Assembly: GCA_937884385.1 (NCBI GenBank)
Contig: CALGCW010000251.1
Span: 1 to 28,420, forward strand
Origin: an uncultured Clostridia bacterium
GTDB taxonomy: Bacteria > Bacillota > Clostridia > Oscillospirales > CAG-272
Length of the DNA stretch: 28,420 nt
Reading direction: 5' to 3'
In this document: positions 16,797 through 24,509 of the stretch, piece after piece
How positions within the stretch are numbered: the stretch's first letter is position 1
Layout of the letters: every line of letters begins with the position of its first letter
Program-made: the position numbers and the translations under genes
The notes under the pieces: generated by a model
The model's input: the letters and a program-made list of their open reading frames with translations, nothing else
What the model was told of the DNA's origin: nothing
The model's database searches: none

Positions 16797-16878
16797 AAAA
16801 GTTGAATTTGTTTCAAAAAAGGTCTGGACTTCCTCTCACTTCTGTGGTATTGTTGTGTGCTGACAGGAGGTGTAACTC

Positions 16879-17144
16879 ATGAAAAGTATCATAAAGGAAT
16901 TATGGCGTGGCAACGTCATGCAGCCCGAGGACGGCAGACAGAACACTCCCAGATGCAACAGCTACTGGAATATATCAGCAGACACAACGATGACTTACTC
17001 AAAACAATGACAGACGAGCAGAAGGATATCTTCGAAAAGTTCCACGATTGCTGGAGCGAGTACGTAAGCCTCTCGGATGAGGCATTGTTTGAATATGCCT
17101 TCAAACTCGGTATGCAGATCGCGCTTGAAGTTCTGTCCGAGTGA
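16879..17144 (+). pseudogene. DUF6809-like small protein gene with a -1 frameshift
   Basis: ATG 16879 sits 6 bp after a perfect AGGAGGTG and starts MKSIIKELWRGNVMQPEDGR, the usual beginning of DUF6809-type proteins found in clostridial accessory DNA. After residue 24 (CCC, 16948-16950) this frame hits unrelated codons and soon stops. The frame starting with CAG at 16950 continues as QMQQLLEYISRHNDDLL to LGMQIALEVLSE, the normal remainder of the family. Restoring one C in the CCC run would give a continuous protein of about 88 residues. The frame opening with GTG at 16857 covers the ribosome binding site and is an artefact of the shift. Function of the family is unknown. Mutation, sequencing error and recoding are all possible. 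Confidence 0.65.
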
Positions 17145-17244
17145 GAAATCGTATCTAAATGCCAGAGCAAGGTTGGTATTTCAAGATAGAGCCAAATATC
17201 ACAAAATACTTACATATATTTACCATGATATTGTTCACAACCAC

Positions 17245-17273
17245 TTGACAATTTCGCCTGGACGAAGTATAAT
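17245..17273 (+). promoter_or_regulatory. Consensus sigma-A promoter of the AT-rich cassette
   Basis: Perfect TTGACA (17245-17250) and TATAAT (17268-17273) with a 17-bp spacer. The spacer contains a short dyad TTCG-N6-CGAA (17253-17266). It is the only strong promoter I see before the seven-gene cluster, which looks like one transcript. Confidence 0.9.
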
Positions 17274-17308
17274 TAAAGTGTTGAATTATTACAAACAAAG
17301 GGGATCGT

Positions 17309-17494
17309 ATGGATTTTAGCTATATTTCTACAAAGGAAGAAGCGAAAACACTTGGTGTAACAGAACGTTATATTCAGATGCTTTGTAAAGATGGCAAAAT
17401 TGAAGGGGCGGTCAAATTTAATGATCAGGGCGTGTGGTTGATTCCTAAAAAAGCAATCATAAAGATGACTGAGTTGAAAACAAATGATTTATGA
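17309..17494 (+). CDS. Small helix-turn-helix DNA-binding protein
   Basis: The 61-residue protein has the pattern STKEEAKTLGVTERYIQMLCKDGKIEGA, a MerR/excisionase-type winged HTH (first helix, turn, recognition helix), followed by a WLIPKKAI wing. Similar short proteins occur as N-terminal domains or as stand-alone regulators in clostridial accessory DNA. As the first gene after the promoter it is a candidate regulator of the cassette. AAGGGG precedes ATG 17309, and its end overlaps the next start by 11 bp. Confidence 0.75.
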   Translation: MDFSYISTKEEAKTLGVTERYIQMLCKDGKIEGAVKFNDQGVWLIPKKAIIKMTELKTNDL

Positions 17495-18335
17495 CGAAGC
17501 GAAACATTATCAAAGCATATATGTTTCTGACTTAGACGGAACATTGTTTGACAATCGGGGAAAAATATCCAATGAAGGTGCAAGAATTATTAATGCTTTG
17601 ATCAGAAACGGAATGAATTTTACTGTTGCAACTGCAAAATCGTATAATTCAATTAAAAACGAATTAAATAAGCTTGATCTGAGATTGCCAGTTATAACTT
17701 TTGACGGAGCCCATGTTTGCCAGCCTGATGGAAGCACACTGTTGATGCAATCCTTGCCTTTGGAACAAGAATTAAAGGTTGCAAGTGTCTTGGATGCATT
17801 AAACGTAAATATTTTGGTTTATAAACTCCAAGAAAACAATACTGGAAAAAGTGTTTTTATGAAAGTTAATAAGGATGACAACTTCATTGAAACATACTTA
17901 AAAAAACGCAAAAATGATCGTCGATTGAGTATTGTATCAGATCCCGTCTTCGAAAAGCACTTGCCGACAGCCTTTATTGCAACCATTGGTTCATATGATG
18001 ATATTCTATACATTTCATCTGTGTTGACAAAACATTGTATTTATAACTTTTACATCAATGCTGATACTTATATTTCAGGAATGTACTGGCTAAAAATTTC
18101 TAATGAAAAAGCTAAAAAAAGTTTTGCAATAAAAGAAATAATGAGTATTTTTGGCTTCAAAAGTCTTACAACTTTTGGTGATAGCGAAAATGATATTGAT
18201 ATGCTAATGCAAAGCAATCGAAAAATTGTTGTAAGCAATGCAAGCCCAGCACTTCAAAAAATAGCCGATGAAGTCATAGGAGACAATAATTCAAATTCTG
18301 TAGCGTATTATCTAAGAGAAAAGTGGAGGTGTTGA
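17484..18335 (+). CDS. Cof-type HAD-superfamily phosphatase (HAD-IIB)
   Basis: The 283-residue protein has motif I as SDLDGTLFD with Asp16 (nucleophile) and Asp18, motif II at TVATAKS where the usual ATGR reads ATAK, and motif IV FGDSEND with Asp233 and Asp237. A long insert between them is the C2B-type cap that chooses the substrate. Such enzymes remove phosphate from sugar phosphates or nucleotides. In this operon, with a NagA-type deacetylase, an amino-sugar phosphate substrate is a reasonable guess but not shown. Its stop is 1 bp before the ACP start, and codon use is AT-rich like its neighbours. Confidence 0.88.
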   Translation: MIYDEAKHYQSIYVSDLDGTLFDNRGKISNEGARIINALIRNGMNFTVATAKSYNSIKNELNKLDLRLPVITFDGAHVCQPDGSTLLMQSLPLEQELKVASVLDALNVNILVYKLQENNTGKSVFMKVNKDDNFIETYLKKRKNDRRLSIVSDPVFEKHLPTAFIATIGSYDDILYISSVLTKHCIYNFYINADTYISGMYWLKISNEKAKKSFAIKEIMSIFGFKSLTTFGDSENDIDMLMQSNRKIVVSNASPALQKIADEVIGDNNSNSVAYYLREKWRC

Positions 18336-18336
18336 T

Positions 18337-18570
18337 ATGGAAACATTAATTAGAGTAAAAAGAGCAATTGCTAAAACCTTAAACATCGATATGTTAAAAA
18401 TACCTGACAACGCACACCTTCAGTATGATTTGTGTGCGGATTCCTTGGATATACTAATGATTCGTTTAGCAGTAGAGGATGAATTTAACATTACATTCTC
18501 GAACCAAGAGTTGAAAAACATGTTAACAATCGAATCAATTTGTAAAACAATTGAAAATCGAGAGGAATGA
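18337..18570 (+). CDS. Acyl carrier protein, stand-alone
   Basis: The 77-residue protein has the four-helix ACP pattern, with CADSLDIL around Ser36, the phosphopantetheine attachment site, and the acidic helix LAVEDEFNITF after it. It differs from the housekeeping AcpP signature (usually GADSLDTVEL), and no fatty-acid synthesis genes are next to it, so it is probably a specialised carrier for the ligase encoded directly downstream. GGAGGTG, within the end of the HAD gene, precedes its ATG. A phosphopantetheinyl transferase must come from elsewhere in the genome. Confidence 0.9.
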   Translation: METLIRVKRAIAKTLNIDMLKIPDNAHLQYDLCADSLDILMIRLAVEDEFNITFSNQELKNMLTIESICKTIENREE

Positions 18571-18575
18571 TTGAT

Positions 18576-19979
18576 ATGACGGTATTGGAACTGTTAAATT
18601 ATCATGCTGAAGCGCATAATTCCAAATTGGCACTTGTTGATTCTAAACAGGAAATTACTTATGGGCAATTAACCTTAATCGTTAGAGAAACATCTCGAAA
18701 ATTAGAAACTTTATTGCATAAAAATGAATGTCTAGTTAGACTAAATGTGGTAAAGGATATTCAGTCTGCAATACTTTTTTTATCTTTATTGGAGATCGGC
18801 GTTTCCGTGCTACCAGTATCTGAGGATGATGAGATTAATATGCCATACTCACACACAATATCGCAAGTGAAACTGTCTGCCGAGGATCTAGAATTTGCTT
18901 GCTGTGGTAATTACTATTTTATCAATCGAAATGACAATTTCGATTCATCTCTCTTGATTGAAAAAGATATACTATATGGAAAGTATATAAATTCTACCTC
19001 TGGTTCTTCTGGAGCAAAGAAATTTTGTGTTAGTGATTGGGACAAAATACTTGTAAATACAGAAGCTGTTTGTTGTGCATATAACATTAACACAGATGTT
19101 GTATGGATGTCCTTATTTCCTGCACATATGCACATATATGAGTCTTTTTTGAGAGGACTTTATGTTGGTGGCACAAATATATTGCTAGAAAATACCGATT
19201 TATCTCTAATTGCTGACTACATTCAAAAATATGGTGTCACGAACATTCAAGGAACGCCTAATCAATTGATTTCTTTGAATGCAAGAGTTTCACAAAACAT
19301 AACAATGTCAGTAATCAGCATAGAATGTGCTGGAGGATTGCTAAGCGAGATGGCAGAAACATTACTCAAGCGAAATTTTACGGAAGCGGTCATTTCTAGA
19401 GCTTGGGGGAGTTCCGAAACAACTGGAGTATGTATTACTTCTTATTTAGCAAGCAATACATCTTCATTTAACATAGGAAAGATAATAAAACCCTATAAAT
19501 TCAAACTGAGCAACAGTGAAATTACAACGATGCTGATTAGCGGTGAAGGTATTGTTAAAACCATTTGGGATGCTGGAAAAATTATTCACGTGGAAGAATG
19601 GTTTGATACCAAAGATATTATAGAAGTCATTGACGATAACATCATGTTTCGAGGACGTCTTTCGGGGATGATTAAATGTGGCGGAGAAAACATCTATCCA
19701 GAAGAAATCGAAGCAATAATCTCAAAGATTAGAGGGGTGCTTGATTGTATCGTATTTGGGATAGATGACCACTTGCGCGGTGAAACTATAGTGGCGTTAA
19801 TCCAAGTTTCACAAGTTTCATCTATTTCTGAGGAATATATCAAACATGAAGCTCTTAATCACGGACTTAGATTAAATAAGATACCTAAGTTGATGAAATT
19901 AGTTCCGTTTGATTTGCCGTATAAACAAAGTGGAAAAAAAGATCGGCAACTAGCGAAAGAAATCTATTTATATAAATAA
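18576..19979 (+). CDS. AMP-forming acyl/aminoacyl-ACP ligase (ANL superfamily)
   Basis: The protein (467 residues from ATG 18576) has the adenylate-forming signatures: P-loop STSGSSGAKK (about 140-149), SRAWGSSETTG (about 274-284), a W-x-D/TKD motif near 345, the hinge RGRLSGMIKCGGENIYPEEIE (about 359-379), and a C-terminal Lys in YKQSGKKDR. It should activate a carboxylic acid with ATP and load it on the adjacent carrier protein; direct pairing with the ACP is inferred from the gene order. It is shorter than typical fatty-acyl-CoA ligases (500-550). ATG 18567 overlaps the ACP stop but sits only 1 nt from AGAGG; ATG 18576 is better spaced. The carboxylic acid used cannot be read. Confidence 0.87.
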   Translation: MTVLELLNYHAEAHNSKLALVDSKQEITYGQLTLIVRETSRKLETLLHKNECLVRLNVVKDIQSAILFLSLLEIGVSVLPVSEDDEINMPYSHTISQVKLSAEDLEFACCGNYYFINRNDNFDSSLLIEKDILYGKYINSTSGSSGAKKFCVSDWDKILVNTEAVCCAYNINTDVVWMSLFPAHMHIYESFLRGLYVGGTNILLENTDLSLIADYIQKYGVTNIQGTPNQLISLNARVSQNITMSVISIECAGGLLSEMAETLLKRNFTEAVISRAWGSSETTGVCITSYLASNTSSFNIGKIIKPYKFKLSNSEITTMLISGEGIVKTIWDAGKIIHVEEWFDTKDIIEVIDDNIMFRGRLSGMIKCGGENIYPEEIEAIISKIRGVLDCIVFGIDDHLRGETIVALIQVSQVSSISEEYIKHEALNHGLRLNKIPKLMKLVPFDLPYKQSGKKDRQLAKEIYLYK

Positions 19980-19994
19980 TTTTGGAGGAAAGAT

Positions 19995-21143
19995 ATGTCT
20001 ATGATTTTAAAAAACGGTAAAACAATTATTGATGGCAAACTAAAAAAATCGAATATTGTTTGCGAAGGTGCCTATATAAAGCACGTAAACAGCTTTGATG
20101 ATTGTTGCTTTGGAGATGTAATTGATTGTACAAATTTGTATGTGTTTCCGGGATTTATTGACTGTCATATTCACGGCGGCGGCGGGGGAGATTCTTGCAA
20201 CCAGACAATCGAATCATATACAAAAATTGTACAGAGTCAGGTAAAAAACGGAACGACATCAATTGTTCTAACAATTGGAGGAATGTCCGATGAATTTGTT
20301 CACGAATCCATAGATTTGACGAAAAGAGTTAATAACTTGGCGGTAGGTGCCAATATTTTAGGCCTACATCTTGAAGGACCTTGGATTAATGCAGAAAAAA
20401 GAGCTGCGATACCGAAGGAACATTTGGATGAAATTGGTTCGATAGAACGTGCAAAAGCATTGGTGTGCGGATATGAAAAAGATATTAAAATCATAACACT
20501 AGCTCCCGAAATTCCGAATGTTGGAGCAATAATTGAATTTTTAAGGAAGCATAACATCGCTGTAAGTATCGGACATACGGGGGCAAGTTATGATGTTACC
20601 ATGAACGCGGTCGCCGCTGGTGCAAACAGCTTTACTCATTTGTTTAATGCAAGTACACCTATTGTTGCAAGAGAACCAGGTGTTGTTGGAGCTGCGTTGT
20701 GTGCAGATGAGTGTTATTGCGAATTGATAGCAGATGGATATCATGTACACCCCGCAAATATTAGATATGTGTTGAATTCCAAAAAAGATAATATAGTTTT
20801 AGTAACAGATGCCATCGAAGTAACTGGTACAGATGCAACTAGTTTTTCTTTGCCTGGTCTCGATAATATTGGTGTTCATGATGGAAGAACATGGGGGCCG
20901 AAGGATTCACTTATTGGCAGTATTTTGACTCAACACCAAGCGTTAAAAAATATGATGACTTGGAATATGGATGAATTAGTTGCTATTGTTAAGATGTTAA
21001 CCGAAAATCCGGCTAAACTTTTGGGAATTTATCCTTCTAAAGGTTGTATAAAGGCTGGAAGTATGGCTGATTTTACCATTATGGATGACAACCTTAATGT
21101 TGTTTACACTGTTGTAAACGGAAAAGTATTATATAAAAAGTGA
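19995..21143 (+). CDS. nagA: N-acetylglucosamine-6-phosphate deacetylase-type amidohydrolase
   Basis: The 382-residue protein is an amidohydrolase-superfamily enzyme with NagA landmarks: GFIDCHIHGGGG (His58, His60), LGLHLEGPW with metal ligand Glu127, SIGHTGAS with His194, THLFNAS with His215, ADGYHVHP (His250, His252) and the catalytic VTDAIE with Asp272. NagA removes acetate from N-acetylglucosamine-6-phosphate. No nagB or PTS gene is adjacent, so this copy is probably not for routine GlcNAc use. Instead it may expose an amine for the acyl chemistry encoded around it (inference). GGAGG precedes the ATG, 15 bp after the ligase stop. Confidence 0.88.
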   Translation: MSMILKNGKTIIDGKLKKSNIVCEGAYIKHVNSFDDCCFGDVIDCTNLYVFPGFIDCHIHGGGGGDSCNQTIESYTKIVQSQVKNGTTSIVLTIGGMSDEFVHESIDLTKRVNNLAVGANILGLHLEGPWINAEKRAAIPKEHLDEIGSIERAKALVCGYEKDIKIITLAPEIPNVGAIIEFLRKHNIAVSIGHTGASYDVTMNAVAAGANSFTHLFNASTPIVAREPGVVGAALCADECYCELIADGYHVHPANIRYVLNSKKDNIVLVTDAIEVTGTDATSFSLPGLDNIGVHDGRTWGPKDSLIGSILTQHQALKNMMTWNMDELVAIVKMLTENPAKLLGIYPSKGCIKAGSMADFTIMDDNLNVVYTVVNGKVLYKK

Positions 21144-21153
21144 GAAGTTAAAA

Positions 21154-23382
21154 ATGTATAAAATAGGCGTAGTATTAGCGAGCGGTGAACTAATTGCATA
21201 TCCATGGATAAGTTTAAAAGAAACAATAGACTCAAATCAAAGTACTTATGAGTTTGTTGTTTTTCAGCAAGAGCAATACGAGCGTCTATTCGCAGAAATG
21301 AAGCTCGGAGCTTTAGATGGTGTTGTTTTTTCATCTAATGTTTCCAATGATGAGCGCATAAGGAATTTGATTCTGTCCAATCGTGATACTATAGCGCAAT
21401 TTGTTAAACGCGGAAAAGGTGTTTTGATCTTGTTGCAATATCATTTGGCTAGAAAGAATCAGGCTTTTGATATAATTGATAAAACTATATTTAACGATGA
21501 ATTGGTTGCAGATAATACCGATAAAAATTCATCAGAAGACGCAGGTTTGTTTGATGTCAGTTTTATCAATGATGTAGGTACCGATGAAGAGCGAGAACAA
21601 AATACTGTAGTACAAACTGATGGTAGCTTTGATGAATCAAAAGTATATTGGAATTCGGAGTCTATTCTTTTATCTTATCCTAATCGAATAACTAGTGGAG
21701 ACATATACTATCAAAGTCAAAATAGTAGATTCGCAAAGTCTTTTGCTCCGGCATATATAAGTCGGTATCCACACGCTTATTTTGTTGCACCTTTTTGTTT
21801 GGAGGCAATAAACGATCACAATTCTATACAGCGTAAACCATTATTGATATATTCTCCTAATAACGAGCGAAGAATTGTCATTACAACATTACCTGCCGAT
21901 CTTCAAGAACATAAATTGCTATTGGAAAATATGATTTCATATATAGCAAGAGGAAGACCAGAAGCAGTTTTATGGAAAGATGATTCGTGTAGTTCTTGTA
22001 ATGGAACTTGCAACACCGAAGATTATTTGACGAGAGCAAAAATCCATTTTTTTGTAACAAACGAAAAAACAATAGACCGCGATCGTATTAATATTAATCG
22101 TTCAAAATATGTTGTTATGTGCGGTGAAACAGCATATAGCTCTTACAGAAGTGTCTCTAAAAAAATCGCCCTCCCCGTAAAAACATCATTGTATAGTATT
22201 TCTAGTTTAAGCACAAAAGCTGAAGATTTTCAAAAGAGAATTATTGTAGATGTTCCTGCGGTATCGCAAATTGAGCTTTGGGCGGTACAAGGTTTTAATT
22301 ACTTATTAGAAAGATTTCCAGACAATGAAAAATTTAACAATAAGTGGGACACTCTTTATGCTACAGAGCAAGTGATCACTTTTGCATCTGAGATTCATCA
22401 AGATATTCCTGCCTTTATTTCCGAACAAATAGAGAATTATTTGGCAGAACACAATCGAGATAAAAAAACATTTGACAAAGTAGAGAACGCAACACAATCA
22501 GCAAAAAACATATGTAGGTTACTCAATATAAAATCTTTGAACTTTGAATGTAAGCAACCCAAAGATAATATTGTTCATGCTGAAAATGTTAGCATTGATG
22601 TTTCTGCAGTTACGCTTTTTGATTTGGCACAGTTAGTTCTCAGTGTTGATGATCCCGGCAAGTTAACACAAATTGATGATATAATTGCCAGATTTGTGAC
22701 TGAAAGAGATTTTAGAAAAGCAGCTTGGGAAGATGATGTTATGACTACTGCGTGCGTTTTGCGTGCATTGAGAAGAATAGAGGCATGTAATACTATAAAT
22801 ACATCATTAACTAATATTATATGTTCGTGTTATGATAGCGAGAACGATTTGGAATTAACAGTATCATTATCGAAATCCGTGGAACGAGCGAGACAATCTG
22901 AATTTAATGCTAGAAAGCAGATGCTTTGTGAAAGAAGCCGGTTTGAGGAACGCTTAAGCGATGCCAATATTTCTATTATGGAGAAGGACAATCTTTTAGC
23001 AATTAAAGAATCTGAAATAGTCAAATCCAATGAAATTATATCTGATAAAGAAGACATGATTGAGAGCTTGAAGAACAAACAATTGCGAACTTCAGCATGG
23101 TTGATTACTTTGTGCGGAATTTGTATTTTTTCTGTGATTATGTTTATTTCGTACATCATAAAAGCTCAACAAATGGATCAATCTAATTACATTAGCGAAT
23201 TGGTTGAGTTTTTCATGTCTTGGGGGATAGGCGAAGCTATATTAGGCATATTGTCAATTGTCGTTACAATTATTCTCTTTAGAGTGCTGTATAACAGTGA
23301 AATCCGAAAGGCGTTAAGAAAAAGTAAAGCAAAAGGAAAGAGGAAAGATGAAGATAATAGAAATAATACACAAGAAATATAA
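21154..23382 (+). CDS. Large membrane-anchored protein with GATase-like N-terminus, coiled coil and two C-terminal membrane helices
   Basis: I do not recognise this 742-residue protein as a whole. The N-terminal part (about 1-265) looks like a flavodoxin/GATase1-like domain: YKIGVVLASG, LDGVVFSSN, FVKRGKGVLILLQYH, and a closing strand-helix VITTLPADLQEHKLLLENM. A C-x2-C-x3-C cluster follows at 279-286. Residues about 370-560 are mainly helical, with a WEDDVMTTACVLRAL segment that recalls alpha/alpha-toroid repeats. A charged coiled coil (about 570-645) leads to membrane helices at about 648-670 and 691-712 and a basic cytoplasmic tail. It probably faces the cytoplasm. Weak ribosome binding site (GAGAAG). 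Its place in the operon suggests a sensor or scaffold for the pathway, which is a guess. Confidence 0.75.
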   Translation: MYKIGVVLASGELIAYPWISLKETIDSNQSTYEFVVFQQEQYERLFAEMKLGALDGVVFSSNVSNDERIRNLILSNRDTIAQFVKRGKGVLILLQYHLARKNQAFDIIDKTIFNDELVADNTDKNSSEDAGLFDVSFINDVGTDEEREQNTVVQTDGSFDESKVYWNSESILLSYPNRITSGDIYYQSQNSRFAKSFAPAYISRYPHAYFVAPFCLEAINDHNSIQRKPLLIYSPNNERRIVITTLPADLQEHKLLLENMISYIARGRPEAVLWKDDSCSSCNGTCNTEDYLTRAKIHFFVTNEKTIDRDRININRSKYVVMCGETAYSSYRSVSKKIALPVKTSLYSISSLSTKAEDFQKRIIVDVPAVSQIELWAVQGFNYLLERFPDNEKFNNKWDTLYATEQVITFASEIHQDIPAFISEQIENYLAEHNRDKKTFDKVENATQSAKNICRLLNIKSLNFECKQPKDNIVHAENVSIDVSAVTLFDLAQLVLSVDDPGKLTQIDDIIARFVTERDFRKAAWEDDVMTTACVLRALRRIEACNTINTSLTNIICSCYDSENDLELTVSLSKSVERARQSEFNARKQMLCERSRFEERLSDANISIMEKDNLLAIKESEIVKSNEIISDKEDMIESLKNKQLRTSAWLITLCGICIFSVIMFISYIIKAQQMDQSNYISELVEFFMSWGIGEAILGILSIVVTIILFRVLYNSEIRKALRKSKAKGKRKDEDNRNNTQEI

Positions 23383-23974
23383 GAATTACTGTGAAAAAAA
23401 AATAAAAAATTCATTCAAGTCTTGTGGCGAGGGTGTAGTAATTGACGAAGGAGTTTCAGTAATTAATCCGGAGAATATTTCAGTGGGAGACTATGTACAC
23501 TTGAGGCGTGGATGTATGCTATATGCACAGGGTAATACATCTGGCGAGAATAAAGAAAAACAGCCATTTATATCTATCGGAAACAACACACATATTAAAG
23601 AGAACGCTGTTTTAAATACATATGGTGGTCATATAGTCCTGGGCGAAAATGTAAACATCGGACAAGGTACCGTATTGTATGGTCAAGGTGGAATTGATAT
23701 TGGAAATGATTCTGGTATTGCTCCGCTTAGCTTAGTAGTTGCTTCAAATCATACTTACAATCAAGATGGCGTTCCTTTCCGAATGCAAGGAGAAACCAAA
23801 AAAGGAATTAAAATTGGATGTAATGTTTGGTGTGCTGGAAAAGTGGTTGTGTGTGATGGCGTTGAAATAGGTGATAATGTGGTCGTGGGGGCTGGATCTG
23901 TGGTTAGAAAAAATATTCCTGATAATGCTATTGTTATAGGAAATCCCGCACAGATAGCCTATATACGAGAGTAA
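23348..23974 (+). CDS. Hexapeptide-repeat (left-handed beta-helix) acyltransferase
   Basis: The 208-residue protein has isoleucine/valine-patch hexapeptide repeats from about residue 30 to 195 and the loop VVASNHTYN with His135, the probable catalytic His of LbetaH O-acetyltransferases (WbbJ/NodL/Maa type). The end GNPAQIAYIRE is the usual close of this family. It should transfer an acetyl or other acyl group to a sugar hydroxyl or amine. The start lies 35 bp inside the previous gene in another frame, with AAAGAGGAAAG before it, so it is translationally coupled. It is the last gene of the AT-rich cluster. Confidence 0.88.
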   Translation: MKIIEIIHKKYKNYCEKKIKNSFKSCGEGVVIDEGVSVINPENISVGDYVHLRRGCMLYAQGNTSGENKEKQPFISIGNNTHIKENAVLNTYGGHIVLGENVNIGQGTVLYGQGGIDIGNDSGIAPLSLVVASNHTYNQDGVPFRMQGETKKGIKIGCNVWCAGKVVVCDGVEIGDNVVVGAGSVVRKNIPDNAIVIGNPAQIAYIRE

Positions 23975-24250
23975 ATCGGGATACGAAAGAAAACTACACA
24001 TTTATATCTTTCTTAAAAATGGTTTCACCATCTACGCGGTGTAGAGTTTTATATCCGAGTTATTGCATAGATTTGCATTTTTGAACCTCAAATTTACAGT
24101 TTCCTTTTTCAGCATTCCGTGCAAACGGCGCAAAAACGCCCGAAAAGCCTTGAAAATCCAGCCTTTTGTGCTGCTTCGTGTAAAATCGTGATTTCGGATA
24201 AATGGTGGAGATACACAGTTCGGATGCAAATGGCAACGTCAACCGTGACC

Positions 24251-24286
24251 AAAAAGCAAGACCTCATTTTGAGGCCTTGCTTTTTT
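24251..24286 (+). terminator. Strong intrinsic terminator after the AT-rich cassette
   Basis: AAAAAGCAAG (24251-24260) pairs with CTTGCTTTTT (24276-24285). One A/C mismatch separates this from an inner CCTC/GAGG helix, and a T run closes it. The A-rich left flank would let it act in both directions. Confidence 0.88.
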
Positions 24287-24341
24287 CTGCATTTGGGAGG
24301 CTTATCTATCACGGAAATGAAGTCTCAAATATTGCGCCTCT

Positions 24342-24366
24342 GTAATCAAAGAAAAGCCTCGGCGAA
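24342..24366 (+). repeat. Right copy of an imperfect direct repeat flanking the AT-rich cassette
   Basis: The segment GTAATCAAAGAAAAGCCTCG followed by GCGAA parallels 16772-16796. The shared core TCAAAGAAAAG is 11 bp, and further scattered matches occur upstream (TTGCG). It could be a pair of old attachment sites or a shared element-end sequence. Confidence 0.35.
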
Positions 24367-24373
24367 CGTGTCG

Positions 24374-24407
24374 AAAATCAATGGGTCATTATGACCCACT
24401 GATTTTT
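24374..24407 (+). terminator. Palindromic terminator before the polymerase-like gene
   Basis: TGGGTCAT pairs with ATGACCCA around a single central T. After one mismatch the stem extends by AAAATCA/TGATTTT and runs into T residues. In RNA the loop must open by a few bases. It would insulate the next gene from cassette transcription. Confidence 0.7.
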
Positions 24408-24450
24408 ACACCTCTCCCCTTTGTCCGAAATTCAATTTACAAAGAGTTCC

Positions 24451-24479
24451 TTGAAAAAAGTCGCAAAATATGGTAAAAT
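24451..24479 (+). promoter_or_regulatory. Sigma-A promoter of the polymerase-like gene
   Basis: TTGAAA (24451-24456) and TAAAAT (24474-24479) are 17 bp apart; a strong AAGGAGGTG precedes the ATG at 24510. Confidence 0.75.
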
Positions 24480-24509
24480 AAAAGCATCACAGAAGAAGGA
24501 GGTGTTACA

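Larger units (their letters stand above)
16286..16878. other. Gene-poor junction region (about 590 bp)
   Basis: I find no convincing gene. A small hairpin TTTGCC-TTC-GGCAAA is at 16377-16391, and a 9-bp inverted pair TTATTCTGC/GCAGAATAA is at 16393-16401 and 16435-16443. On the minus strand near 16,470-16,500 there is a GTTCGAGTCC string like a tRNA T-loop, but its stem does not pair, so no tRNA is called. A minus-strand promoter-like pair lies at 16709-16737. This is where core-like DNA gives way to accessory DNA and could be a decayed integration junction. Confidence 0.45.
23975..24509. other. Non-coding junction between the AT-rich cassette and the polymerase-like gene
   Basis: I see no gene in this 535 bp. 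It holds two strong plus-strand terminators, one copy of the imperfect direct repeat, and the promoter of the next gene. Minus-strand open frames around 24,030-24,240 lack ribosome binding sites and have no family look. One stretch near 24,140-24,165 (CAAGGCTTTT on the minus strand) resembles a string near 16,520 in the left junction, which may reflect related sequence at both ends. Confidence 0.5.

Noticed and set aside
16857..17144. Continuous 95-codon frame from GTG 16857 as an intact gene
   Set aside because: Its first 30 codons run through the ribosome binding site and out-of-frame coding sequence of the DUF6809-type gene starting at 16879; only the part after 16950 is genuine.
24032..24242. 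Overlapping minus-strand open frames in the right junction
   Set aside because: Several competing frames, none with a start signal or recognisable domain.
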